NCBI RefSeq assembly: GCF_021869535.1
Contig: NW_026262668.1
Span: forward strand, 134,961,635 to 135,025,634
Length of the DNA: 64,000 nt
Source of the DNA: Mytilus californianus
Lineage: Eukaryota > Mollusca > Bivalvia > Mytilida > Mytilidae
Direction of reading: 5' to 3'
Shown here piece after piece: positions 1 through 10,665 of this stretch. A program made the position numbers and the translations under genes. The notes beneath the pieces were generated by a model, which made no database searches, had not been told where the DNA came from, and worked only from the letters and a program-made list of their open reading frames with translations. Positions within the stretch are counted from its first letter, which is position 1; each line of letters starts with the position of its first letter.

Positions 1-1
1 A

Positions 2-415
2 CCAATCAAAAATGACAAACATGAAAGGCAACTTCGACGTAAAAAACGAGTAACGAGAATGGTGGCTATAGTAGTATTCTTGTTTGCTTTGTGCTGGTTT
101 CCCATACACTTGATTGCACTTTGGATACAGTTCGATCCGAACTTTCCTAGAACAGATGCAATGCATTATGTTAAATTATTTGGTCACACACTCTCTTATG
201 CTAATTCTTGTGTCAATCCATTCGTTTACGCATTCGTAAACGAGGGATTTAAACAGGCGATTATCAAAAGATCACCTTTAATCACAAAACTATGTAAATG
301 TGTGTTAGAAGAAAAACAGAAGAAGGACAACAGAAATATGATAGACAAGTCAGTTGGTACACGACCTAATATTGAGGGTCAAACAGAACTACAGACGATA
401 CAAAATACTGTCTAA
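2..415 (+). CDS. class A GPCR, last exon (TM6-TM7-tail), partial
   Basis: The 3' part of a rhodopsin-family receptor gene; the frame is open back to the first bases of the window, so the Met at 59 is internal and the true start lies upstream. Visible in order: a basic end of intracellular loop 3 (ERQLRRKKRVTR), TM6 with the CWFP motif, a short extracellular loop 3 (FDPNFPRTDAMHY), TM7 with NSCVNPFVY (the NPxxY switch is intact), then helix 8 and a Lys/Glu-rich tail with a CKC that could be palmitoylated. The HLIALW and LSYANSCVNP pattern is like galanin and allatostatin-A receptors, so a peptide ligand at the plasma membrane is likely, but the binding half is outside the window. Stop TAA at 413-415. 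It is the only coding region here that looks intact. The galanin/allatostatin assignment is inference; the GPCR call is firm. Confidence 0.85.
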   Translation, partial: PIKNDKHERQLRRKKRVTRMVAIVVFLFALCWFPIHLIALWIQFDPNFPRTDAMHYVKLFGHTLSYANSCVNPFVYAFVNEGFKQAIIKRSPLITKLCKCVLEEKQKKDNRNMIDKSVGTRPNIEGQTELQTIQNTV

Positions 416-1589
416 CATCTCATTTGATAATTATTTGAGTTTAGACAATGCCAAATATTAAAGAATTCGAAAAAAATCATAACATTTATATAAGAATTGA
501 GTGATACGTTCGACGATTAAATATCATTAACATCTTCTAAATACACGTTTAACGGGAAATGCCTACGAATATAAAAATACAACAGGAAGTTTAAATAGTA
601 ATCATATTAGCCCACATTGAATATAAGTTACTTAATTCTTCAATAATAATACAGATATTTTTCTTCGAACTGAGAAATTTCGTCATTTTCGATTAGAGTG
701 CAGCGCAAAAAAGCCAGCATCTTGAGTAGAGAATCTCTCAAACTATTGCATAATCTAAGAGGCATTTGAAAATGAGAACCGTATTGATAACTAGAACAAA
801 ATACATACTTTTAACAATATACAAAATAAACAAAAACTTCTTTTACGTCACTAAAGCTTAAAATCCAATCAAGTATCCCCTTATTTGATACAGGGCTTAC
901 TTAGATTAAAACAACATTCTAATTGAATATCTATGTAGACACAGTAAAAAAATTGATAAATGCATGTTTTCATCATTTTTTAGTTATCCTTAATTCTTTC
1001 TTCCGTTCAATTGTGGTGGAGAGTGTCCTTGCAAATCACTTGAGCAAGACCAATTTGCGACATTATTTAACTCAAACGTTGATATCCCTTGCAATATAAT
1101 TTATCCGACAAGTACATATACATACTGATTAAAACTGACACAATTTGTGCTGTTGCACTTATAATTTAGTTCAAAAGTTTGCAGTGTTCAGCAAAATTGA
1201 AATGCATCGCCGTTTAACGTTCACCAATTCACGGTTATGGAATGGATTACTGGTGAATAGATTTTGTTTGTAATTTACGTTTATTGATTTTTATTACAAT
1301 AGACACATGCATTTGCGACGTTTAAATTAAGAACAACTTCTCCATTATGTTTGTATGATTTTTTTATAACAGGTTAAGAATTGCTAAAACATTGTATAAT
1401 TACCAAAGAGCTGTATGTATTCTTTCGCAGTTACGGTTTTCCATAAATTTTAATGGAATTATTTGAAAATATACTTTTTAATGTAGTATTAATCCAATAA
1501 CCTTCTAAATGTGTTTTGTAAGGTGTATAATGCAGTTTTATTCATTGAAGTCGCGGCTGTAGAACACTTAATGTTTAGTTCTTCTTTAG

Positions 1590-2010
1590 AGAGGCGACAG
1601 ATACCAAAGGGACATTCAAACTCAAAAGTCGAACAAAAACTGACAACGCCATGGCAAAAAATAGAAAAGGACTAAAAGATAAACAACAGTACACAAAACA
1701 CATCACAACACAGAAAACCAAAGACTTAGCAAAAACCGTAGGTGATCTCAGGTGCGGAAGGGTAAGCAGATTCTGACCCACATGTGGCACCCGTCATGTT
1801 GCTGATGCATGTACAAATCCGATGATAAGATTAATTCAGTAGGTCATATTCGTGGAAAAAAGGAGGGGTTTGTGGTTGCGACAATTGGAATATATTCGTC
1901 GTCATTTGTGAAACAGATATTTCATAAAGTTCAAACCAACTTCTGATGGCGTCCGTAAAATTTTTGAAAGGATGATTTCATCTTTACAACTTCTGATTCA
2001 TAAATGTGAC
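1590..2010 (+). repeat. R215 repeat, long form
   Basis: Starts GAGAGGCGACAGATACC and runs through the R215 core to CCACATGTGGCA, then continues for about 200 bp (CCGTCATGTTGCTGATGC onward). It is also present at the matching place in duplication copy 2, so this insertion predates the duplication. No coding capacity. Confidence 0.7.
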
Positions 2011-2140
2011 ATGAACTATTAAATGTTTTGTTGTTGATGAATTTTTTTATCATTTGACTTTTCAGAATTTTAAGTTGCCAATGCTCTTCAATTTTGTACT
2101 TTATTTTGCTTTTTTTTTCTTTTTAACATTTTTGATTCGA

Positions 2141-2187
2141 GCATCGCTGTTGGGTGTTTTGTAGACGAAACGCGCGTCTGGCGTACA
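2141..2187 (+). ncRNA. degenerate hammerhead ribozyme (HHR-R, copy a)
   Basis: The 3' half of the core is well kept: GTAGACGAAACGCGCGTCTGGCGTA. The catalytic CTGATGA has become CTGTTGG at 2147-2153, so cleavage is not expected. The surrounding 2060-2215 is the host repeat (ATGCTCTTCAATTTTGTAC and following). Other HHR-R copies in the window show the full consensus. Confidence 0.6.
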
Positions 2188-2654
2188 CAATATTGGACCT
2201 GGTATCTATGATGAGTTTTGTTAATACACAGCAATAAAACAAGCGTACACTGACATGCTCTCAATATTTAATAATTCTTTAATTCATATTAAAGAGAAAT
2301 GTGTCAGTTGACACAATATTACAATATCATACAAAAAGAAAGAAATGGAAAAATTAGAAAAAAGTCCTAATTGATTATGTTTCATTTCCAATTATGGCAG
2401 TTAAGGATAATTTTATATAAGACCGCTAAGCACATTTTACGGAAACTATGGAATTTACGTAAATTGAATGTTATTATCGTACTGTGAAAATCCTAGAGTA
2501 ATTTACTCTAAGTATATGATAAATTGATATAATGCTATTATCATACTTATTAGTATTACGTATATGATACAGATTATTATTACAGAAGCGTCCGTCGAGG
2601 GTCCAATAAGATACCAAAAGGTGATATTGCTACTTAAATGCAGTTTGAAATGTG

Positions 2655-2748
2655 TTTACCCATTGGTGGCCTTCGGCTGTTGTCTGCTCTTTGGTCGGGT
2701 TGTTGTCTCTTTGACATATTCCCCATTTCCATTTTCAATTTTATTATC
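2655..2748 (-). repeat. R160 repeat fragment, absent from duplication copy 2
   Basis: Contains the reverse complement of the R160 core (GTTGTTGTCTCTTTGACA). Duplication copy 2 reads GAAATGTTTTTATCTATC straight through here, which is an empty site. This copy therefore arrived after the duplication. Confidence 0.65.
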
Positions 2749-2907
2749 TATCTATATTATAGATTTAAAACGTAAAGACAACCTTTTGTTACACACAGTA
2801 AAATAAGCATTGGGATAATTTAAAACTATAAGTCATTAACAGGTAAAAAAAGACCAAACGACAAATGACATCAACAAAACATTAATCAAAAATCAATGAT
2901 CGATCAA

Positions 2908-3195
2908 TATAAAAATAAGGAGAAGTGGTTTGATTGCCAATGTGACAGCTTTCCAACAAATACCAAATGAACAACCAAGTAAGCAAAAAACAAAGTGTAA
3001 AAAGCAATAGGAAAAAAGTAAAATCACAAAATACTGAACTCCGAGGAAATGGCTTGCCTCGTAAGATTGGCTTTATCCACAAAACACAACGAAAATACGA
3101 ACACAGATAACAAGTATCGATAAAGAGAACTCGTAGTAGATGCAAGTTAGTTAAAAGCCAAAAAACAACTAATACTTAAATCATGTTTACCAGAC
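2908..3195 (-). repeat. dispersed repeat fragment (ATAAGGAGAAGTGG type)
   Basis: AAAATAAGGAGAAGTGGTTTG begins a repeat that resembles the reverse complement of the RT-M 3' end. It is also in duplication copy 2 (about 22550-23040) with different internal deletions. Non-coding. Confidence 0.45.
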
Positions 3196-4269
3196 TGAAA
3201 TGCTTAATCCTAGCCCATTTCTAGATTTGAAATCATGTATGTTTTTCTTATATAGTTTCCTTTTCAAATTGACATTAATTGCGTTCTTACATGTTTACAA
3301 AACAATATTTGACCTTTAAAATATACCATATACATGCAATATTGAATATGTAAAAGTTCCGGATTTAGACAAAAACAAATACATTCAGGATCATTAATTG
3401 ATCCGTCACCAAACGATATCACCATCCATATAGTAAAAACACAAAGCACTTATTTTAATTACATCACCAGTTTATTTTACATATATTTTTATTTGTTGTA
3501 TTAACATTTCATGATGTTTATTGCAATAAATGATTTTAAATGTAACTGCTTTACATTAGCACGGATTGTATCTGAAAGTTATTATGTCTAAGTAGGTTTC
3601 TCATGTTTCTGTACGTATATACATTACATATAATGTCTTTCTCTGCGATTGACTCGCTATATATTACGACCAATCTACAGCTCAATCGAACCATCATGTG
3701 AAATTTTTCTCGTCATGAATTCAGGAGACTAAACTGTATTTGACGTGTTGTCGGTAATTACGTATTTCTACATGCTATTATCCCAGACATATTCTACAAA
3801 TTATAACCTGTAAGCTGTACCATAGTCTACAAATTGTAACTTGTTAACTGTACAAAACAGCTATTCATTTCGGATCACTTATTAATTTATTTATACATAT
3901 ATGGTTTCAAATAGAGAAACATTGTACGACATAAAAAAGTTGCTTTATATGGCACATGAACAAACATTTTAGGAAATTGAGTTAACATATAACATGTCTT
4001 GTAAATTGAAAACAAATCTTTAATAGTAAAATGTTAAAGCAATAATTGTCCATAAAATAGTCAACTGTGTACACCACTCTGAACGTTTATGGTGCACTGA
4101 TATAGTTGGTCAGTCGTAAGATTTATTGAAAGTTCAGTTTGAAAACGATGCAGTTATGGCAGTGTTAATTTGATGTTTGGTATGAAAGGACATAGTTTAT
4201 AGCGTTTTAAAAGAGTTCTTTTTTTCAAACTGGATAGAAAAAACAAACGCTGAAAGATATGCACAAAAA

Positions 4270-5418
4270 CAAACTGTGTTCTCGAGTCAGTTAACTATAG
4301 TTTTTATTAAAAATTTTCGACTGCACTACCTATTGTCTCCTGCCACTTATCGAAATTCACCTTCAAAATTTAGCACATTTCACAATTGTGTTAAAGGAGG
4401 CAAAGATTATAAAAAGTATTTTCTAAAAATAAAAAACATCAATAATGGTATTGATTTTATTAATTTGTCTTGTATGTTTCATGACACTACCGTTCAAAAC
4501 TTTATATCTCTATATTTTGATAACATAGAGCCACCTATAATTTCTTATTCGTATAAAAAAATAACAGTAGAATTTAATTTTAATTATACGTCAGTTACAT
4601 CAGACATCAGTATAGAAAATAATACTCCTTCAACACGAGACTGTGAAACATTGAAGTTTAGAAATCATCAACATGGCCTGTAATTACAGGGGACCTTAAC
4701 ATCGTTTAAGACCGAGAAGTTATAAACTTTTAAAAAAAAAGGTTCAAAATATCGTACACCGTCGAAAATAAATTGGGAAGAGTTTCGTCAGGTTATTTAA
4801 GATGCTTTTTTTTTCCTATTGTAAAAAATTGTGTAAGCGGGAGAAATCTGACAACAGACACTTGATTCTTACTTAAAAAATGTCTGAATATTGTTGATAT
4901 TCGCATATCACCTTTCGAAAATAATTTAGAAATAAATATCCGAGTAAGTATTACGCCCATTTCTAGCATAAAGGGCCAACCCGTGGTAAAATCAGTATAA
5001 ATTCAAGCCCACATGAATTATTTCTATTCTAATAGGATAAATACGGCAATTCTTTTGAATCGAGGTGAAGGCAAACATTTGCCGTTCCCATAATTAAACA
5101 CACTATTATTATTGACGGAGAAAACTGAACTAGTGACATGCTGAAACTATTTACAATAACGTACTTAGATAGGTGTTCCTTTATCACCGTCTCACTGTGT
5201 TGATATTTCCCAACTCGTTCGCTTTGCCCGTGTCTGTAGTGACGTTTTGGATTTCTATGTATATCAGGTAAATGATTAAGTCAAGGATTTCGTTACCACA
5301 AATTACTTTAAACCTTTACTAAATTCTGCCATATATACTAAGGTTTGGTTTGCGAGTGTGGCTATACCTGTAGAAAACGTATTTCAAACGGTTACATCCT
5401 AAATTGTACGGTGATTTT
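4270..5418 (+). pseudogene. RT-M retroelement relic, 5' part
   Basis: Remains of the RT-M protein. 4276-4683 is an open stretch from the N-terminal region upstream of the RT (SYSYKK, ENNTPSTRDCE, then a degraded GDLN-like box). From about 5195 the C-terminal region is recognisable in broken frames (SQLVRFARVC, then TFTKF and YKDL-like stretches). The central catalytic RT region is missing. About 4966-5035 resembles the right half of the palindromic MITE at 45767-45929 and is probably an insertion. The element resumes at 14818, beyond the gypsy insertion, where its last codons and 3' UTR follow. Compare the less deleted copy at 50260-51335. Non-functional. Confidence 0.7.
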
Positions 5419-5483
5419 TAATTAATCATTTAATAATGTACTGTGTATATATGCATTTCAGGTATCAGTCATCCTTATAATTA
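5419..5483 (+). repeat. 65-bp LTR-like direct repeat, left copy
   Basis: TAATTAATCATT to TATAATTA; matches 14753-14817 over exactly 65 bp with about nine differences. RT-M sequence ends directly before it, so it marks the left edge of the gypsy insertion. Confidence 0.6.
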
Positions 5484-5559
5484 AAAATACAAGCATAGGA
5501 AGATGTTGACTCTCATTTATGACTGGTACTCAACTAACAGCTGAAACAAAGTGAATTTA

Positions 5560-6745
5560 TCTATAAGCCAGATTAACAGTGCCCTATAGACGGCTGTGAG
5601 TGGAAATCCATTGACCTGGCTGAAGCCTTTGCAGCTGCCCTAACCGCTGCTCTTCAAATTAATGACTGAACCGTCCACCCACCTCTGGCTCAACCAGCAA
5701 TGCACAAGTTAAAATTGGACCCACTTACTATAGCCGCAGGATGTGATCCAGACCAATAGTCGGCATTCACTAGACAGTGAAATATGTATAAAACAGGGAT
5801 GGCGATCACAGAGAATGTCTTGCCCACTGCCCTTTTCTACTGCTGTGACACTAATCTTTGTGCAGACATCATGCGTGATCTCCAAGGTGATGAGGCCAAA
5901 ATGATAGAGACAGATCTTCTAAATACATTCAAAAGACTGGCTGCCAAAGACGAGAGCACACTAATCCAACGCATTAATTTGAACAGAATGACTCAATCAC
6001 CTGGGTCAAATATTCATACTTTGGCCAGGCATCAATCTGTCAGTATAAAGCCACGTGCAAAGAACCAGGTTGCACCCACAAATTTGTTTATAGTGATGAG
6101 ATCATCAAGGACAATTCAGTGAGACCTGCTAGGTGACTCCAAAACAGACAGATCACTGGAAGAGACTGATGTATTGCCAAGAAGGAGCAGGATAAATCCC
6201 TAGAAGTGTAGTAGGAGATTCAGCTAGTGCCATCAGTGCTCCATGTCATAATCCGAAACAACCCTAAGCAGCTAGAGTGAAATGGTGGGCATGTGGCGGT
6301 CCCGCTCATGGACCGAGAAATGATCGCAAGCCAGGTCTAGATAATGTTAGGCTTGGACATTTACATGTGCCAAATGCACAGCTAAAGGTCATTACACTAA
6401 ATCATGTAGCAAGTGCACTACGTGCGGAGTATGGAGCCACCGTGATGCATCTTCTACATTCTGCGCTCAGGGCAAGGGCCATAGGAACCAATCAAGGGAG
6501 ATCAACCAAAGCTACATACCATGAGAAAGTTGATTATATCTATGAACAGCTGTGCACATCATCAGAAACGGAAAAAACAAGCATCACGTCTTGGACATCA
6601 CATATTTGATGGACAGTGGGTGGCTCGACCCTCAAAGCCCCACCCAATGCTTCTGGTGAACATGACACCCCTGCCTGAGAACTGTTTTGGAATGTCATGC
6701 AAGACACCACCAAGCTTAAGACGATCACTATGTCCATGATGGTTG
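5560..6745 (+). pseudogene. Ty3/gypsy-like gag and start of protease, degenerate
   Basis: Broken frames of a gag polyprotein. 5784-6122 holds a capsid-like segment (CADIMRDLQGDEAKM, LNTFKRLAAKDESTLIQR). 6277-6475 encodes a zinc-knuckle region: WWACGGPAHGPRNDRK, where the first Cys of the knuckle appears to be Trp, followed by Cys/His-rich remnants in shifted frames. 6521-6739 continues with HIFDGQWVARPSKPHPMLLV. At about 6725-6745 the frame reaches a MVDT that should be the protease active-site D-T/S-G, and there the element is cut and joined to an RT fragment of opposite strand. In an intact element gag packages the RNA and the protease matures the polyprotein. Many stops and frameshifts: dead. 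Confidence 0.65.
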
Positions 6746-6756
6746 ATACATTGGAA

Positions 6757-8035
6757 TTCCGACAGGCTGTTGAAAAACACGTCCTCCAAACGTAACAAAT
6801 ATGTTGTCAATCAGGAAATCAAGCATCTTGATAATGTCAGTTTCAGAGAATTTTTTGTTTGAATCAGAGTAATTCTTTACAAAGTAGGATTTATTCCTCC
6901 CCAAGACAAGATACTTGTATCTACGTTCGCCATTCTTTGTAATTAATCAAAGTAATACCAACTCTTTCAATTAGTCTTTTAGTTTGGAATGGGGAATACT
7001 TGTGTAAAGTGTAGAAAAGTCAAATGTTTTAATACTATTGCAAGATGAGAGAGTCTTAGATTCCATGTACTCTAAAAGATCTTTGGATTTTTTTAGTATC
7101 CACATCTGATTCACGCCACCTCTAGAATAGGCAGTTTCACAATAACTTTGGAGCCCGGCTTTGATTGCTGATAAAATAGATGTTAATAATTTAGAAAGAG
7201 GTTTCGTGGTGCACTTGGAAGACCCAGCAATATACCGTTTTTTGTAAGGACGCTTATGTAGTTTAGGTATCCAATACAGTGATGGAAGATCCAGTTCTTC
7301 ATCTTTGGTTGAAATTCCAAAGGAACATAGAACAGACCTATGATTATCCAGGATTTCCTCTTTGGTAAGTGTCGTGAAGGTATATGTTGCATTTTTGGGT
7401 TTCGAAATAAATTGTCAATACCTAATTCATTTATCAAGCAGTTTATGTAATGATATTTACACACAAAAACGATGTTGTTTGGGGCTTTATCTGCGGAGAC
7501 AACAACATATTTGTCATGGAGGTAGGACAAGTGTTTTCCAACATTTGGGGTTTTTAAAAATTGACGTAGCGTGGGTATTGATAGACCCATTTAGTTTCTT
7601 AATTCGGATTTGTATCAACGACCTCACAGCCTTAATCCATTCGGAAAGAGTATCTACGTCTTCTTTCTCGCGTTTAGCCCATTGCCTGGCATATTCCTCG
7701 ACTGAATCCATCAGTATTTTGAAGTTGTATTTCCAATTGATGGATTTAGGCTCACGATATTTTGGACCTTTGGATAACAAATTTCGCAGGGAAGTGTTAT
7801 TGACAATATTGAGGTCTCCGGTAATAACGTGGCCAGCCGGATTACATGTGAATTGGGAACTAGTACAGGTGCAATCAGGAGGTTTAGACTTGAAGTCGTC
7901 AATGTTGAGATTCTGCAAAACGTGTTTGTAATTGAAAATTTTAGTTGCAATTGGTTTGGTATAGGTGTAAGAAATTATTGGTACAGACTGAAATTTACCT
8001 CCAGGTTTGAAGGCCACAGAGGAACATGAGGAGTC
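6757..8035 (-). pseudogene. RT fragment related to RT-M (inverted, truncated)
   Basis: On the minus strand this reads, in order: a 167-residue open stretch (7514-8017) with CTCTSSQFTCNPAGHVITGDLNIV and SKGPKYREPKSINWKYNF; a second frame (7183-7590) with VVVSADKAPNNIVFVCKYHY; then frames near 6780-6930 reading YKYLVLGR, DSNKKFSETDII and NIFVTFGGRVFQQ. It ends immediately before the catalytic GIPMGTNCAP box, at the junction with the gypsy protease. This is the N-terminal and finger part of an invertebrate RT family; I am not certain which retroelement clade. Frameshifted throughout. Confidence 0.65.
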
Positions 8036-8263
8036 ACTAAAAGAGAGGCTTCTTGATTACTATGGTGCTGCAAAATTTAATTTCTGTGAACTTCAACTTT
8101 TACCGCTTATGAAGTGTGAGCTCCTCCGGTAGCCGTCCATAACATCATTTTCTAAATCCCTTTCATCTACCTGACCGCGTCCCTCAAGGTATGAAAAAAA
8201 AACAGTGACAGGCACTTTGCTTGGATACCACTCATGTGTATGCACTCCATCAAACAAGCTACT
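8036..8263. other. unassigned spacer inside the nest
   Basis: No convincing reading frame, and no match that I recognise elsewhere in the window. It may be the 5' flank of the RT fragment or gypsy debris. Confidence 0.3.
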
Positions 8264-8330
8264 ACCGTAAAGCGAATTATTATCGCGGGTGTAAAATTTC
8301 GCGATTTAGTGGCAACAAAGGATACGAAAA
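8264..8330 (+). repeat. possible left terminus of a TACCGTA-type MITE
   Basis: TACCGTAAAGCGAATTATTA then CGCGGGTGTAAAATTTCGCG resembles the inverted sequence at 12600-12701, which ends CCCGCTGTACGGTA just before gypsy RNase H resumes. It may be a MITE split by the 8499-12182 element. Tentative. Confidence 0.35.
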
Positions 8331-8510
8331 ATTTTGGCGGTTTTTATTTTGGCGGATTCTTTAATCCCAATAAAATATTTTGGCGGACTTTTTAATCCCA
8401 ATAAAATATTTTGGCGGATACTGAAATGTTTGCATTTAAAAGGTTGTAAAAATTGACAAACAAGTGTCCATTGTAATGGTTAAATGATTGTTTTACCTCA
8501 CTGTGTCTAA

Positions 8511-8666
8511 AAGAGGGACGAAAGATACCAGAGGACAGTCAAACTCATAGATCGAAAACAAACTGACAACGCCATGGCCAAAAATAAAAAGACAAATTGA
8601 CAAATAATAGTACAAATGACACAACATAGAAAACTAAAGACTAAGCAACACGAACCCCTCCAAAAA
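8511..8666 (+). repeat. R215 repeat fragment nested in the left TIR
   Basis: AAGAGGGACGAAAGATACC to CCCCTCCAAAAA sits between TCTAAA and CTACCTCGG of the left TIR. The right TIR reads straight across, so this is a later insertion. The last about 60 bp of R215 are missing. Confidence 0.7.
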
Positions 8667-9999
8667 CTACCTCGGCAAAAAATGTTTGGACTCAATAGTA
8701 TCTAATATCCGTTACGGTGACGGACCATCAACAGACAGAGAAAAGGTAGGATTTCTGTTTATTTATTTGTTGTTTTTAATTAGTACGGAAAGAAAGATAT
8801 TAACACGGAGATTATAAGACTTGTCACTATAAGCACATCAACATTTGTATTTCTGTGCATGGAATGAAAGAAATGGGTCATGTCAAATTGGAAGGACCAG
8901 GTTTTGTCAATGTGTACGACGCGGTTTCTTCCTAAAATTTCACAAAGTAGACAAATTAAAATTATTTTTGTTCCAATAAAGCAGGAATTCAAGTGTTTAC
9001 GGATTCAAATAGATTATAAGTTATCCTTTGGAAGAAACTGCTCTCCAACGAGCCCCTCAAACTCCTGTAGAACGCCAGATTTTAATTTACGTCATGCGAT
9101 TGTGCATTATTTTCTATGACATTTTAATTTTGCTTTGTATAAAAACGAATACTTTAACGGGAAAATACAAAGAATGGAAGGTTTTTGTTGCGCAATTTAA
9201 TTATTTTTTTATATCAATTATGTAAATTTAAGTGTTCAAACTTGGATAGTGTACGGCCTTGAAAATTGAAAGACGCATATTTGATATGTGATTTTCTGGG
9301 ACAACAGAGTGGTTATCTTAATAAAGATTCTACTCAACCTAGGGAGGGGGATGGGGCAGTATGATCGTTTGAAAATAAATATTCTGGACACTAAATGTTC
9401 AGTCATTAGCAGGATAATAAGACAAATGTATATGCATGCAGAATCGCACTAGAAAATGAATTTCCATGCGGCGCAAAGGATCACAATAATAATGGTTTAC
9501 CCTCTCCTTGTTACTATAATACTAAAAATAAATTAGTATGATAGTCTCAGGCCATCCAGAAATTGCAATAATGATTATTTTATTGATAATTCTATAAATA
9601 AACGTTTCTTTTATCTCTTCATTTTGTAATGATTATCGTACATTGACAAATGTTCTACATTTTAGTGAAGTTTATAATTGTCAACATGAAAGGGGGGACC
9701 GAGGATTTTTTGGAAGGAGGCGTCATTCCATAAAACGGATTATATACCGCCTAGGGTAGCGAGGGAAATTTTCTTTGGAAGATTTTATGCTAAAAAATCA
9801 TATATAAATCGTGAAAAAATATGATATAATAATTATTTCTAGCCATAAAAAAGGGGTTGGCGTACCCCCTCTACACCCCTTAGATCAGCCACTGATATAA
9901 TATAACAATAACAATATCGTATACCATCATAAAATTTAATAAAAAAAAAAAAACGAAAAAACTGAGACATCCGCCAACTTTGAGTGCCGAACGCGTATT

Positions 10000-10260
10000 T
10001 ACTATAGTAGTCTATACAGGCTCTGTAATAAAATGAGCTAAACCTTTTTCAACTGATTTTTTCAGTTTGTTCTTATGTTGTGCTGTTATACCACTTTTTT
10101 TATCGGGAAGGGGGGATTGGCGCTAACACGTTTAACCCCGAAATTCTGAGTACTGATTCCAGGAGCCTGTAATTCAGTGGTTGTCTTTTGTTCTTTTATA
10201 ACATATTTGTTTTTCGTATTATGTTTGAACATAATTCAGGTCGCAAGTTTTCTCGTTTGA
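10000..10260 (+). repeat. RT-M 3' UTR fragment
   Basis: Shares AGCTAAACCTTTTTCAACTG, GTTTGTTCTTATGTTGTGCTG and CAGGAGCCTGTAATTCAGTG with the 3' UTR that follows the RT-M copy at 50260. It lies inside the 8499-12182 element. Confidence 0.6.
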
Positions 10261-10504
10261 ATTTTTTCACATTTTTCATTTCGGGACCTTATATAGCTTG
10301 CATGTCGTATCGATGTTTCTCGTCGTTGGAAATTATACGATAATCTTTATTTGCTAACTTTTACGTCATTTGGTCTCTTATGGAAAATTGTCTTATTTGC
10401 ATTTTTCACGGGCTAAATGACCACTTAGGTTGCTTTAAATAAGACGTAGATATTGGGACGTTATTGTGTTGCAAACCAACTTTTATTTATATTTCTTTCA
10501 TGCC

Positions 10505-10665
10505 ATTCTCTATGCTCATTTTAACATGGGTAGGCATTATATTTATTAATATCTTTAGACCAAGCGTTAGCGAGGTACATAATGTTGACTAATATATTGC
10601 CTACTCATGTTAAAATGAGCATAGAGCATGCCATTATATAATTATTTCGATTCTAATAGGAAAGT
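10505..10665. mobile_element. palindromic MITE-like element
   Basis: Two arms of about 60 nt are inverted copies: ATGCTCATTTTAACATGGGT on the left and ACTCATGTTAAAATGAGCAT on the right, around a centre CCAAGCGTTAGCGAGG. It ends near ATTATTTCGATTCTAATAGG. Same architecture as 45767-45929. No coding capacity. Confidence 0.6.

Larger units (their letters stand above)
1..4053. repeat. segmental duplication, copy 1
   Basis: Starting at base 1, this stretch matches 18786-23902 colinearly, with many substitutions and indels. Anchors present in both include TTGAGCAAGACCAATTTGCG, GAAGTCGCGGCTGTAGAACA, CCGCTAAGCACATTTT and GACGTGTTGTCGGTAATTAC. Similarity fades after about 4053. Outside the GPCR exon and the repeats listed separately, 416-1590 and 3200-4053 hold AT-rich non-coding DNA in which I see no gene. 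Confidence 0.9.

Noticed and set aside
6540-6810. Minus-strand frames antisense to gag/protease
   Set aside because: Shadows of the recognisable plus-strand gag sequence.
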